From Streptomyces sp. T12 (GTDB taxonomy: Bacteria > Actinomycetota > Actinomycetes > Streptomycetales > Streptomycetaceae), in assembly GCF_028736035.1 (NCBI RefSeq), contig NZ_CP117866.1:7006001-7070000 (forward strand): a stretch of DNA of 64,000 nucleotides, written 5' to 3'. How positions within the stretch are numbered: the stretch's first letter is position 1; every line of letters begins with the position of its first letter. Made by a program: the position numbers and the translations under genes. This document shows positions 1-9,895 of this stretch, in pieces. The notes under the pieces are model-generated. The model was not told where the DNA came from, searched no databases, and saw only the letters and a program-made list of their open reading frames with translations.

Positions 1-469
1 AGATCTGCATGGACGAGGCGACCAGCGAGGCGCTGCTGGCGATCTTGTCGGTGGCCTTGCCCTGCTTGCGGGCGGCCAGCATGCCGGCGCCGACGCCGAA
101 GACCAGGAACACCACGGACGAACCGATGAACAGGGAGAACGTCGTCGGGAACCGGTCGAGGATGGTGCCCAGGACAGGCTCGCGGTTGACGAAGGAGTAG
201 CCGAGGCACGGCGCTTCGCAGTTGCCGAAGCCCGGGTACTCCCGGCCGAGGAAGATGCCGCTGAGCCAGTGCCAGAACTGAACCGGCATCGGGTCCGCGA
301 TCCCCATGTTGTGGCGGATCAGCTCCAGCGTCTCCGGGGTGCAGAGCTTGCCGCAGGCGATCCGGGCCGGGTCGCGCGGCACCGCGTAGAAGAGCATGAA
401 CGTGACCGAGCTGATGATCAACAGCGTGATCACGGCGCCGAGGAGCCGGCGGACGAGAAAGCGAAGCAT
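1..469 (-). CDS. OppB/DppB-type peptide ABC transporter permease (3' end outside window)
   Basis: Translating the minus strand from the ATG at 469 gives a protein beginning MLRFLVRRLLGAVITLLIIS, the N-terminal membrane helix typical of DppB/OppB permeases (binding-protein-dependent transport, inner membrane). A second hydrophobic stretch (FSLFIGSSVVFLVFGVGAG) begins the conserved permease core. An extracytoplasmic loop with several Cys (IACGKLC, NCEAPC) lies between them. Only about 156 residues are inside the window; the family is usually about 310-330 aa. A purine-rich AGGAAAG lies upstream of the start. It is the third gene of a minus-strand operon, after an OppC-type permease and a binding lipoprotein, with 122 bases to the lipoprotein stop. 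ATPase genes would be expected further along the minus strand. Confidence 0.9.
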   Translation of the reverse strand, partial: MLRFLVRRLLGAVITLLIISSVTFMLFYAVPRDPARIACGKLCTPETLELIRHNMGIADPMPVQFWHWLSGIFLGREYPGFGNCEAPCLGYSFVNREPVLGTILDRFPTTFSLFIGSSVVFLVFGVGAGMLAARKQGKATDKIASSASLVASSMQI

Positions 470-591
470 GGGGAGTGGCTTTCCTGGGAGGGCCGTCGTA
501 AGGAGGGGCCGGACCGGGGTTTCCGGGGGCCACGGTGGACGAGCCGAGGGTGGGGCGGCACCGTGGCGCCGCCCCACCTCTCAGGTGTGGA

Positions 592-2358
592 TCAGGACTT
601 GACGTACATCTTGTAGAGCATGCTGCCGTCGAAGTTCGGGTCCATCTTGACGTTGCCGAGCTTGGAGCCGTGCATGTAGATGCGGCGCATGTACACGTCG
701 GGGATGAACGCGCCGGTCTCGGTGACCTGCTTGTCCAGGGCGGCCCACATCTTGTTGGCCTTCTCCTGGTCGGTCTCGGCGGTCGCGGCCTTGATCGCGG
801 CGTCGACGGCCGAGTCCTTCAGGTGCGAGTAGTTCTGGCCCTGGTCGACGACGTTCTTGCTGTCGAACAGCGGCTGGAACACCGAGTAACCGGTCGGCCA
901 GTCGGAGGACCAGCCACCCCAGTAGACGTCGTACTGGTTGTCGAGCTTGCCGACCTGGTCGTACCAGGTGGTGGAGTCGATGCCCTTGGTGACGACCTCG
1001 AAGCCGGCCGCCTTCAGGGCGTTCTCGACGACGACCTTGATCTTCGCCTGGGTCGGGTCGTTCTGGTAGGCGTAGACGACCTTGTAACCGGACTTGCCGG
1101 CCTTCTTCAGGAGCTCCTTCGCGGCCTTCGGGTCGCCCGCCGGGTTCTTCAGCTTGCCCCAGACGTCCTGCGACTCGTAACCGGCCACGAGCGGGCTCAT
1201 GATGCCGGTCGCGTAGTCACCGCGGACCGCGCCACCCTGAAGCTGGCGGATCGCGGCGGTCGGCCAGGCCTTGATGAGGGCCTCACGGACGGACTTGTCC
1301 TTGACGCGGGAGGTGTTGATCCAGTAGCAGCTCACGCCGCTGCCCAGCTCCGAGAAGACCCGGTCCTTGGCCTCGGTCTGCGCCTTCTGGATGCGCTCCT
1401 GCGGGATGGTGCGCCAGCTGGTGGCGTACTGGTCCTTGCCGGCGTCGGCCAGCAGACGGTCGATCGCCGTCAGCTGCTCGATGCCGAAGGTGAAGTCGAA
1501 CTGGTCCGGGTAGGCGTTGCGGATCGGGTCCGTGGCCGGGTCCCAGTTCTCGTTGCGGACCAGCGTCATCGACTTGTCGGTGACGTGCGTCTTGATCTTG
1601 TAAGGACCGTTGGAGACAGGCTTCTTGTCGTAGTCCTGCTTGGTGTCCTTCTTCACCGGGGTCGGCGCGTAGGAGTGCATCGCGACCACGTAGTTGAAGT
1701 CGGGACGCGCCTCGGAGAGGTGGAAGGTGATGGTCTTCCCGCTGGTCTCGATCGACTTCAGGTGCTTGCCGCCGTACGGGCCCGGGTACGACTTGCGGTA
1801 CTCCGCCGAGCCGGTCAGCCAGGTCTGGACGTAGAAGGCGCCCTCGGTGACGAAGTTGGCGAAGCAGCGCTCGATGCCGTGGCGGACGTCGTCGACGGTG
1901 ACGTCGGAGCCGTCCTCCCACTTGACGCCGTCCTTCAGGGTGAAGGACCAGGTCTTGCCGTTGTCCTTCATGGTGCCCGTGTCGGTGGCGAGGTCACCGA
2001 CCAGGGTCATGGAGCCGTCGTCGGCGATCTTGTAGCCGGTCAGGGTGCGGGAGAGCACCATCGCCGCGAGCGAGTTCCAGGCGTAGTAGATGCGCTGCGG
2101 GTCGAGGTGCGAGAAGTCGTCGTCGTTGAGCAGGTAGACCGTCCCGCCCTTCTTCGCGCCGGAGACCTCCGGGGCCGGGCCCTTGGAGTCCTCGGCGGTG
2201 CCGATCTTGACGACGGTCGCGTCGGCCTTGGCCGCATCCTGCTTGCCGCCGCCACCGCTGTTGTTGGTGGTGTCGCCGCTGCTGCACGCGGTGAGCACGG
2301 AGCTCGACGCCGCCACGACGCTGGTGGCTATCAGGAAGTTTCTACGCGAGAAGGACAT
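592..2358 (-). CDS. Peptide ABC transporter substrate-binding lipoprotein (SBP family 5), Tat-type signal
   Basis: The 588-aa protein is a family 5 extracellular solute-binding protein (DppA/OppA fold), expected to bind peptides outside the membrane and deliver them to the flanking permeases. The N-terminus has a twin-arginine motif (SRRNFL, residues 4-9), a short hydrophobic stretch and a lipobox ending LTAC with Cys25. This suggests export by Tat and lipid anchoring. The mature part shows family features such as an SHLDP-type segment, VSNGPYKI and a long C-terminal lobe. It sits between two permease genes, an unusual order for dpp operons but the order of the S. coelicolor bldKA-bldKB-bldKC genes. 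Identity with BldKB is an inference from order and neighbourhood, not from alignment. Confidence 0.92.
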   Translation of the reverse strand: MSFSRRNFLIATSVVAASSSVLTACSSGDTTNNSGGGGKQDAAKADATVVKIGTAEDSKGPAPEVSGAKKGGTVYLLNDDDFSHLDPQRIYYAWNSLAAMVLSRTLTGYKIADDGSMTLVGDLATDTGTMKDNGKTWSFTLKDGVKWEDGSDVTVDDVRHGIERCFANFVTEGAFYVQTWLTGSAEYRKSYPGPYGGKHLKSIETSGKTITFHLSEARPDFNYVVAMHSYAPTPVKKDTKQDYDKKPVSNGPYKIKTHVTDKSMTLVRNENWDPATDPIRNAYPDQFDFTFGIEQLTAIDRLLADAGKDQYATSWRTIPQERIQKAQTEAKDRVFSELGSGVSCYWINTSRVKDKSVREALIKAWPTAAIRQLQGGAVRGDYATGIMSPLVAGYESQDVWGKLKNPAGDPKAAKELLKKAGKSGYKVVYAYQNDPTQAKIKVVVENALKAAGFEVVTKGIDSTTWYDQVGKLDNQYDVYWGGWSSDWPTGYSVFQPLFDSKNVVDQGQNYSHLKDSAVDAAIKAATAETDQEKANKMWAALDKQVTETGAFIPDVYMRRIYMHGSKLGNVKMDPNFDGSMLYKMYVKS

Positions 2359-2439
2359 CGCATCCTGCCTTCGAAATGAGAGTGATGAGAGAGATCCGGC
2401 ACCTCGGCACCTTCGCCGAGGTCCTGAAATGAGCCGGAG

Positions 2440-3468
2440 TCAGCGCTTGGTCTTCGGGTCGAGTGCGTCGCGCACGGAGTCACCGAGGAGGTTGAACGCC
2501 AGGACGAAGATCACCATGGACACGCCGGGGAAGAGCAGGAAGGTGATGTCGTCCTGGTAGACCTTGGCGGCCGCGCCGATCATGACGCCCCAGTCGGGGG
2601 TCGGGTCCTGGATACCCACGCCGAGGAAGGCAAGGCCCGCCTCCGTGGTCACCATCGCCGGCACGCTGAGGGTCGCTTGGATCAGGATGGGCGTCCAGAG
2701 ATTGGGCAGCAGCTCCTTGAAGATGATGCGCGCCGGAGACGCACCCGTGACCTTGGCCGCTTCGACGAACTCCCGCTCGCGCAGGGCCAGTACCTGGCCG
2801 CGCAGAAGTCGGGCGATGGAGGCCCAGCCGAAGGCGGTGAGCAGGCCGACGAGGCAGACGACGGTGAGCCAGACCGGTGTGTTCTCGTCGGCGGACACGA
2901 ACAGGGCGAGCACCACGGGAGTGAAGGCCACGAAGAACAGCTGCGACGGGAACGCCAGCAGGATGTCGATGACCCGGCCGATCAGCCAGTCCGTCTTGCC
3001 GCCCAGGTAGCCGGCGGTGACTCCGAGCGTCACGCCGATGATCACCACGAAGAGTGTGATGGCCGTGGCGATGAGCAGGGAGTTGCGGATCCCGTAGAGC
3101 AGGAAGGTGAACAGGTCCCGGCCGAGCTGGGGCTCGATGCCGAACCAGAACTCGCTGCTGATGCCGCCGTTCGGTCCCACCGGGTACCCGTTGTCACCCA
3201 GCAGGCCCGGGGTGTTGATCCCGTACGTCGTGTACGGGTCCTTCCCGTACAGATTGGCTATCAGAGGCGCACACAACGCGATCACGAAGAAGAAGATCAC
3301 GATGCACGCGGCAGCGACGCCCGTGCGGTCCCGCTTGAAGCGTCGCCAAGCCAGCTGTCCCGGGGACTTGCTCTCGTTGGCCGAGGGGGCGGGAGAAGTG
3401 ATCGACTTCTCGGCGCTCTCGTCGGTCACCTCAAGCGGGGCAGCCGCTGATGGAGTTGGGGGGGTCAT
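2440..3468 (-). CDS. OppC/DppC-type peptide ABC transporter permease
   Basis: The 342-aa protein has a roughly 40-residue Pro/Ser/Ala-rich cytoplasmic tail, then LAWRRFKRDRTGVAAA leading into the first helix (OppC N-terminal domain). A periplasmic loop with GRDLFTFLLYGIRNS and the permease core follow. The EAA loop is EFVEAAKVTGASPARIIFKE, the ATPase contact site, and the end is GDSVRDALDPKTKR, typical of OppC. The start ATG has AGGAGC seven bases upstream. It is the first gene of the minus-strand importer operon; the lipoprotein gene follows after 81 bases. The operon diverges from a second, complete peptide importer operon across a 493-base gap. Confidence 0.93.
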   Translation of the reverse strand: MTPPTPSAAAPLEVTDESAEKSITSPAPSANESKSPGQLAWRRFKRDRTGVAAACIVIFFFVIALCAPLIANLYGKDPYTTYGINTPGLLGDNGYPVGPNGGISSEFWFGIEPQLGRDLFTFLLYGIRNSLLIATAITLFVVIIGVTLGVTAGYLGGKTDWLIGRVIDILLAFPSQLFFVAFTPVVLALFVSADENTPVWLTVVCLVGLLTAFGWASIARLLRGQVLALREREFVEAAKVTGASPARIIFKELLPNLWTPILIQATLSVPAMVTTEAGLAFLGVGIQDPTPDWGVMIGAAAKVYQDDITFLLFPGVSMVIFVLAFNLLGDSVRDALDPKTKR

Positions 3469-3961
3469 GGTGCTCCTGGCCCAAGGGAGGGTCTGATGAC
3501 TCCGCAGGGCACGCTCCCCTACGGGCTACGCCGGACTTTTTCAACGCAATTCATTCAAGGTCAATAAATTCTCGGGCGAGTTGGTTGTCTCTTTACGTTT
3601 TTTACCCTGCCTTTACCATTCCGTAGCTACGCGGGTAGCGCAACGTAATCGAGTCGTGCCTTGACTCGGACCAACTGGACTAATCGGGCAATGAGTTCGT
3701 TATGCGGACGGTCCAGTGCCGAAATGCGTACATCGAGGGGTCGTAATCCAACGGTTCTGCATCGGTACGTGAAGATCCATTGCGTGGCGCAGGGGAGATC
3801 CATCGGCCCGGGGTGGAGAAGTCCGTTTCGTCGCTCGCGCGGATGTCTCACGGGTGCGCGCATCCGGATGGCGCGTTGCTCCATTGGCCGGATCCCGTGT
3901 GCGATATGTGCCCTTTGGCTCGATATTGACCCGTAATGGATCAGTACCAGAGGAGGCACCC
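3469..3961. promoter_or_regulatory. Divergent intergenic region between two peptide importer operons
   Basis: The 493 bases between the divergent operons hold no convincing gene. Positions 3538-3625 are markedly AT-richer than the surrounding DNA, with T-runs (around 3537-3541 and 3598-3603) and a repeated CTTTAC word at 3591 and 3611. On the minus strand a TTGAAA (3544-3539) lies 17 bases from TAGGGG (3521-3516), a weak sigma-70-type candidate for the first permease gene. On the plus strand the binding-protein gene has a good ribosome site (GAGGAGGCACC), but I see no clear -35/-10 pair. Both operons must be driven from here. Confidence 0.5.
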
Positions 3962-5599
3962 ATGCGTGGAGCCACGAACGCCGGATGGGCCGCATGCGCG
4001 GTGGCGGTCGCACTCGCGGCGACGGCCTGCGGAGGCGGAGGTGACAGCGGTGGTGACGGCGGCGGTGACGGCGGCGCGGTGCTCAGCTCCTCGTGGACCG
4101 ATCCGCAGAACCCGCTGGAGCCGGCCAACACCAACGAGGTGCAGGGCGGCAAGGTGCTCTCCATGATCTTCCGCGGGCTGAAGCAGTACGACCCGAAGAC
4201 CGGCGAGGCCGAGGACATGCTCGCCGAGAAGATCGAGACCTCCGACTCGCGGAACTACACCGTCACCGTCAAGGACGGCTGGACCTTCAGCGACGGCGAG
4301 AAGGTCACCGCCAAGTCCTTCGTGGACGCCTGGAACTACGGGGCGAGCCTGAGGAACAACCAGAAGAACGCCTACTTCTTCAGCTACATCGAGGGCTACG
4401 ACAAGGTCCACCCGGCCAAGGGCGAGCAGGGCGCCGAGACGATGTCCGGGCTGAAGGTCACGGGCGAGAGGACCTTCACGGTCAGGCTCAGCCAGAAGTT
4501 CTCGAGCTTCCCCGACACCCTCGGCTACAACGCCTTCGTCCCGCTGCCCCGGGCGTTCTACGACGACCACGACGGCTGGCTGGCCAAGCCGGTCGGCAAC
4601 GGCCCGTACGCCGTGGAGTCGTACACCAAGGGCTCCGAGATGCGCCTGACGAAGTGGGACGCCTACCCGGGCGAGGACGCGGCGCGCAACGGCGGTGTCA
4701 CCCTCAAGGTCTACACGGACAACAACACGGCCTACACCGACCTGATGGCCGGCAACCTCGACCTCGTCGACGACGTACCGGCACAGCAGCTGAAGAACGT
4801 CACGAACGACCTCGGCGACCGCTACCTCAACACCCCCGCCGGCATCATCCAGACGCTCGCCTTCCCCTTCTACGACAAGAACTGGAACAAGGCCGGCTCG
4901 GTCAAGGTCCGCAAGGGGCTGTCCCGGGCGATCAACCGCAAGCAGATCACCGAGACCATCTTCCAGAAGACCCGCACCCCCGCCACCGACTGGACCTCAC
5001 CCGTCCTCGGCGCGGACGGCGGCTACAAGGAGGGGCTGTGCGGTGAGTGGTGCCAGTACGACGCCGCCGCGGCGAAGAAGCTGATCAAGGAGGGCGGCGG
5101 GCTGCCCGGCGACCAGGTGAAGATCACGTACAACGCGGACACCGGCTCCCACAAGCTGTGGGTGGACGCCGTCTGCAACTCCATCAACAACGCCCTGGAC
5201 AACGACCGGGCCTGCGTGGGCAACCCGATCGGCACCTTCGCCGACTTCCGAAGCAAGAGCACCACCCAGAAGCTCTCCGGGCCCTTCCGGGCGGGCTGGC
5301 AGATGGACTACCCCCTTACCCAGAACTTCCTCCAGCCGCTCTACTACACCGACGCCTCCTCCAACGACGGCAAGTGGTCCAACGAGGAGTTCGACAGGCT
5401 CGTCGACGAGGCGAACGCCGAGACCGACCCCGCACGGGCCGTGGAGATGTTCCAGAAGGCCGAGCGGGTCGTCCGGGACAACATGGCGGCCATCCCGCTC
5501 TGGTACCAGAACGGCAGCGCCGGCTGGTCCGAGCGGCTGTCCAACGTGGCCCTGAACCCGTTCAGCGTCCCCGTCTACGACCAGATCAAGGTCGGCTGA
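3962..5599 (+). CDS. Peptide ABC transporter substrate-binding lipoprotein (SBP family 5)
   Basis: A 545-aa family 5 solute-binding lipoprotein. The start chosen is the ATG at 3962, just after a strong GAGGAGG site; it gives a Sec-type signal peptide with lipobox ATAC (Cys23) and a Gly/Asp linker. An upstream in-frame extension exists but would hide the signal peptide. The mature protein shows the OppA/DppA pattern: SMIFRGLKQYDPKTGE near the N-terminus, DGWTFSDGEKVTA, VGNGPYAVESY, and a Cys-containing C-terminal lobe (CGEWC). It opens a five-gene operon (SBP, permease, permease, ATPase, ATPase); the next start is 7 bases after its stop. Likely role: capture of oligopeptides at the cell surface. 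Confidence 0.94.
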   Translation: MRGATNAGWAACAVAVALAATACGGGGDSGGDGGGDGGAVLSSSWTDPQNPLEPANTNEVQGGKVLSMIFRGLKQYDPKTGEAEDMLAEKIETSDSRNYTVTVKDGWTFSDGEKVTAKSFVDAWNYGASLRNNQKNAYFFSYIEGYDKVHPAKGEQGAETMSGLKVTGERTFTVRLSQKFSSFPDTLGYNAFVPLPRAFYDDHDGWLAKPVGNGPYAVESYTKGSEMRLTKWDAYPGEDAARNGGVTLKVYTDNNTAYTDLMAGNLDLVDDVPAQQLKNVTNDLGDRYLNTPAGIIQTLAFPFYDKNWNKAGSVKVRKGLSRAINRKQITETIFQKTRTPATDWTSPVLGADGGYKEGLCGEWCQYDAAAAKKLIKEGGGLPGDQVKITYNADTGSHKLWVDAVCNSINNALDNDRACVGNPIGTFADFRSKSTTQKLSGPFRAGWQMDYPLTQNFLQPLYYTDASSNDGKWSNEEFDRLVDEANAETDPARAVEMFQKAERVVRDNMAAIPLWYQNGSAGWSERLSNVALNPFSVPVYDQIKVG

Positions 5600-5606
5600 G
5601 CCGGTC

Positions 5607-6530
5607 ATGGGGCGGTACGTCGTCCGGCGCCTGGTGCAGATGGTCCCGGTGTTCATCGGGTCGACCCTGCTGATCTTCCTCATGGTGAACGTGATGGGCG
5701 ACCCCGTCGCGGGCCTGTGCGGCGACCGGCAGTGCGACGCGGCGACGGCTGCCCAGCTGAAGAAGGAGTTCGGCCTCGACCAGCCCGTGTGGCAGCAGTA
5801 CCTGACCTACATGGGGAACGTCTTCACCGGGGACTTCGGTACGGCGTTCAACGGTCAGGAGGTCACCGAGCTGATGTCGACGGCCTTCCCGGTCACCTTC
5901 CGGCTCACCGTCGTGGCGATCCTCTTCGAGGTCCTCATCGGGATCACGCTGGGCGTCGTCACCGGCCTGCGCCGCGGACGCCCCATCGACACCGGGGTCC
6001 TCCTGCTCACCCTCGTCGTCATCTCCGTCCCCACCTTCGTCACCGGCCTGCTGCTCCAGCTGCTGCTGGGCGTGGAACGCGACTGGATCCGTCCCTCCGT
6101 CTCGACGGAAGCCCCCTTCGACGAGCTGATCGTCCCCGGCCTCGTCCTCGCCTCGGTCTCCCTGGCGTACGTCACCCGCCTGACCCGTACGTCCATCGCG
6201 GAGAACCGGCGCTCCGACTACGTCCGTACAGCCATCGCCAAGGGCCTGCCGAGGCACCGAGTCGTCACTCGCCACCTGCTGCGCAACTCCCTCATCCCCG
6301 TCGTCACCTTCATCGGCGCGGACATCGGGTTCCTCATGGGCGGCGCGATCGTCACCGAGCGGATCTTCAACATCCACGGCGTCGGCTATCAGCTCTATCA
6401 GGGCATCCTGCGCCAGAACACCCAGACGGTCGTCGGCTTCGTGACGGTCCTCGTCCTCGTCTTCCTGCTCTGCAACCTGGTCGTCGATCTCCTGTACGCC
6501 GTACTCGACCCGAGGATCCGCTATGCCTGA
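5607..6530 (+). CDS. OppB/DppB-type peptide ABC transporter permease
   Basis: A 307-aa integral membrane permease beginning MGRYVVRRLVQMVPVFIGST, the standard OppB N-terminus. Six helices are predicted by inspection. The periplasmic segment contains a Cys pair (LCGDRQCD) that also occurs, in altered form, in the permease at the window start. The EAA loop reads DYVRTAIAKGLPRHRVVTRH, which docks on the ATPase subunits. The C-terminus VLDPRIRYA is typical. The last 8 bases overlap the next permease gene, indicating translational coupling. It forms the membrane channel together with that gene's product. Confidence 0.95.
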   Translation: MGRYVVRRLVQMVPVFIGSTLLIFLMVNVMGDPVAGLCGDRQCDAATAAQLKKEFGLDQPVWQQYLTYMGNVFTGDFGTAFNGQEVTELMSTAFPVTFRLTVVAILFEVLIGITLGVVTGLRRGRPIDTGVLLLTLVVISVPTFVTGLLLQLLLGVERDWIRPSVSTEAPFDELIVPGLVLASVSLAYVTRLTRTSIAENRRSDYVRTAIAKGLPRHRVVTRHLLRNSLIPVVTFIGADIGFLMGGAIVTERIFNIHGVGYQLYQGILRQNTQTVVGFVTVLVLVFLLCNLVVDLLYAVLDPRIRYA

Positions 6531-7524
6531 CCAGCCGTTCCAGTTCGAGGGGGCGATCGCCGGCAGCGGCACGGGCGGCGCGACGGAACTGAACGCGAGC
6601 CAGGTCGATCCGTCGGCCAAGAGCCCGCACGCACCGGGACCGGGACCGGTACCGGACCCCTCGGCCGCCTCCGCCGGGCGGCCCCGCAGCCTCTGGTCCG
6701 ACGCCTGGCGCGACCTGCGCCGCAACCCCGTCTTCATCGTCTCGGCCCTGATCATCCTCTTCCTGCTCGTCATCTCCTTCTGGCCCTCGGCGATCGCCCC
6801 CGGCAGCCCCCTCAAGTGCGACCTCGCCAAGGCCCAGCAGGGCTCCGCGCCCGGCCATCCCTTCGGCTACGACGGCCAGGGCTGCGACGTCTATACGCGC
6901 ACGGTCCACGGCGCCCGTACGTCCGTCACGGTCGGCGTCTGCGCCACGCTCGGGGTCGCGGTCCTCGGCTCGGTCCTGGGCGCGCTCGCCGGCTTCTTCG
7001 GCGGCCTGTGGGACTCGGTCCTCTCCCGCATCACCGACGTCTTCTTCGCCATCCCGGTCATCCTCGGCGGCCTGGTCCTGCTGTCGGTGGTGACCAGCAA
7101 CTCCGTCTGGCCGGTCATCGGCTTCATCGTGCTGCTCGGCTGGCCGCAGCTCTCCCGCATCGCCCGCGGCGCGGTCATCACCGCCAAACAGCACGACTAC
7201 GTGCAGGCCGCCCGCGCCCTGGGCGCCTCCAACTCCCGCCTCCTGCTGCGCCACATCGCGCCCAACGCCGTAGCCCCGGTGATCGTGGTCGCCACCATCG
7301 CACTCGGCACGTACATCGCCCTGGAGGCGACCCTGTCCTACCTCGGCGTAGGCCTGAAGCCCCCGAGCGTCTCCTGGGGCATCGACATCTCCGCGGCCTC
7401 CCCCTACATCCGCAACGCCCCCCACGCCCTCCTCTGGCCCTCCGGCGCCCTGGCGATCACGGTCCTGGCCTTCATCATGCTGGGCGACGCGGTGCGCGAC
7501 GCCCTGGACCCGAAGTTGAGGTGA
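6523..7524 (+). CDS. OppC/DppC-type peptide ABC transporter permease
   Basis: The 333-aa permease has a roughly 60-residue disordered N-terminal tail, then SLWSDAWRDLRRNPVFIVSA leading into helix 1. The EAA loop is DYVQAARALGASNSRLLLRH, and the C-terminus VRDALDPKLR is the OppC hallmark. A Cys pair is present in the periplasmic loop (KCDLAK, GCDVYTRTV). The ATG overlaps the upstream permease stop by 8 bases. Unlike the rest of the operon, 216 bases separate it from the next gene. That spacer carries a second, diverged copy of this gene's own last codons (7691-7731). Confidence 0.95.
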   Translation: MPDQPFQFEGAIAGSGTGGATELNASQVDPSAKSPHAPGPGPVPDPSAASAGRPRSLWSDAWRDLRRNPVFIVSALIILFLLVISFWPSAIAPGSPLKCDLAKAQQGSAPGHPFGYDGQGCDVYTRTVHGARTSVTVGVCATLGVAVLGSVLGALAGFFGGLWDSVLSRITDVFFAIPVILGGLVLLSVVTSNSVWPVIGFIVLLGWPQLSRIARGAVITAKQHDYVQAARALGASNSRLLLRHIAPNAVAPVIVVATIALGTYIALEATLSYLGVGLKPPSVSWGIDISAASPYIRNAPHALLWPSGALAITVLAFIMLGDAVRDALDPKLR

Positions 7525-7690
7525 GGGCGTCATGGGGTTCGTGGTGCGCGAGGTGGGGGCGGGTCCGGGCGGTTCCCGGGGTGGTGCTGCCCGCGCAGGG
7601 TGGGTGGGGGAAGGCGGTGGTGGGACGCCCCGCATGCATGGCGGCCGGCCGCTGGACCGGCCCGCTCCTGAAGTCCGCTCCACTCGGCGG

Positions 7691-7731
7691 GACGCCATCC
7701 GCGCGACGCCCTCGATCCGAAGCTGAGGTGA
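7691..7731 (+). pseudogene. Relic of a permease 3' end (second RDALDPKLR-stop)
   Basis: The bases here encode GDAI in one frame, then, after a two-base shift, RDALDPKLR followed by TGA. This matches the C-terminus of the intact permease ending at 7524. Both copies are followed by the same GAGGTGAG ribosome site and GGCGTCATG. The copies differ at synonymous third positions (CTG/CTC, GAC/GAT, TTG/CTG), so this is not a fresh tandem duplication. It looks like the remnant of another OppC gene end, left when paralogous operons recombined or a permease gene was deleted. The intervening 7532-7690 holds a non-conserved-looking small ORF starting at 7532, which I do not call a gene. Confidence 0.7.
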
Positions 7732-7740
7732 GTCGGCGTC

Positions 7741-8707
<967 letters not shown>

Positions 8708-8715
<8 letters not shown>

Positions 8716-9721
8716 GCCGATTCTGGAGGTCAGCGGGCTCTGCAAGCACTACCCGCTCATGCAGGGGATCGTGTTCAAGAAGCAGGTCGGCTCGGTGAAG
8801 GCCGTCGACGGCGTGGACTTCGAGCTCGGCAAGGGCGAAACCCTCGGCATCGTCGGCGAGTCCGGCTGCGGCAAGTCCACCGTCGCCAAGATGCTGGTCA
8901 ACCTGGAGCGCCCGACGGCCGGTTCGATCAAGTTCAAGGGCGAGGACATCACCAAACTGTCCGGCCGCGCCCTGAAGGCCGTACGCCGCAACATCCAGAT
9001 GGTGTTCCAGGACCCGTACACCTCCCTCAACCCCCGGATGACGGTGGGCGACATCATCGGCGAGCCGTACGACATCCACCCCGAGGTGGCCCCGAAGGGC
9101 GATCGCCGTCGCAGGGTGCGGGACCTGCTGGACGTGGTCGGCCTCAACCCCGAGTACATCAACCGCTACCCCCACCAGTTCTCCGGCGGCCAGCGCCAAC
9201 GCATCGGCATCGCACGGGGACTGGCGCTGCGCCCGGAGGTCATCGTCGCCGACGAACCGGTCTCCGCGCTGGACGTCTCGGTCCAGGCCCAGGTCATCAA
9301 CCTGATGGACCGCCTGCAGAACGAGTTCGACCTCTCCTACGTCTTCATCGCCCACGACCTGTCGATCGTCCGGCACATCTCGGACCGGGTCGGGGTGATG
9401 TACCTCGGCCGGATCGTGGAGATCGGCAAGGACGCGGAGATCTACGACCACCCCACGCATCCCTACACCCAGGCGCTGCTCTCCGCGGTCCCCGTGCCCG
9501 ACCCCGAGGCCCGCGAACGCCGCGACCGCATCATCCTCGCGGGCGACGTCCCGTCCCCGACGAACGTCCCCTCCGGCTGCCGCTTCCGCACCCGCTGCTG
9601 GAAGGCGCAGGAACGGTGCGCCCTGGAGGCACCGCCGCTCGCGGTGCCGTCGCGTTGGAGGGAGGCGAGCGGGCCCGAGGCGCACGCCTGCGCCTGTCAC
9701 TTCGCGGAGGCGGTCTCATAG
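8708..9721 (+). CDS. Peptide ABC transporter ATP-binding protein (OppF/DppF type)
   Basis: A 337-aa ATPase, the heterodimer partner of the upstream ATPase. It has Walker A GESGCGKST, Q-loop MVFQDPYTSLNPRM, signature FSGGQRQRIGIA, Walker B VIVADEPVSALD and IAHDLSIVRH as the H-loop. The oligo_HPY tail (HPYTQALLSAVP; CRFRTRCWKAQERC) is present. The insertion before Walker A (MQGIVFKKQVGSVKAVDG) is typical of OppF. It is the last gene of the operon; its ATG lies inside the upstream gene's last codons. A strong hairpin at 9830-9863 could end the transcript. Confidence 0.95.
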
Positions 9722-9829
9722 CCGTACATACGCACACGAACTGCGTTAACACGCAGGCAACTCAGCCGACCCGATCCCGATATACGGACGCGTCAGGCTG
9801 AACAGCGTACGGCCGTGCGGGTGCCGTAA

Positions 9830-9863
9830 ACGAGCCGGGGTGCGCCATGTCACCCCGGCTCGT
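9830..9863. terminator. Perfect 13-bp hairpin downstream of the peptide importer operon
   Basis: The arms ACGAGCCGGGGTG and CACCCCGGCTCGT pair perfectly around the 8-base loop 9843-9850. There is no U-tract, as is common in Streptomyces. It lies 109 bases after the last ATPase stop and ahead of the next plus-strand gene. Confidence 0.75.
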
Positions 9864-9895
9864 TGCTGTGCGGGCGCCTGGTCCTGAGCGAGCGG

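Noticed and set aside
535..2379. Long plus-strand open frame of 614 codons over the first binding-protein gene
   Set aside because: It is the antisense shadow of the lipoprotein gene: repetitive Val/Leu/Arg/Gly composition, no domain, whereas the minus-strand frame has a signal peptide, lipobox and family motifs.
3854..3961. N-terminal extension of the plus-strand binding protein
   Set aside because: The in-frame extension precedes a good ribosome site and a signal peptide; a secreted lipoprotein needs the start at 3962.
7532..7726. 64-codon frame between permease and ATPase genes
   Set aside because: It has a copied ribosome site and ATG, but the product is Gly/Arg-rich without any pattern and it lies in the permease relic region.
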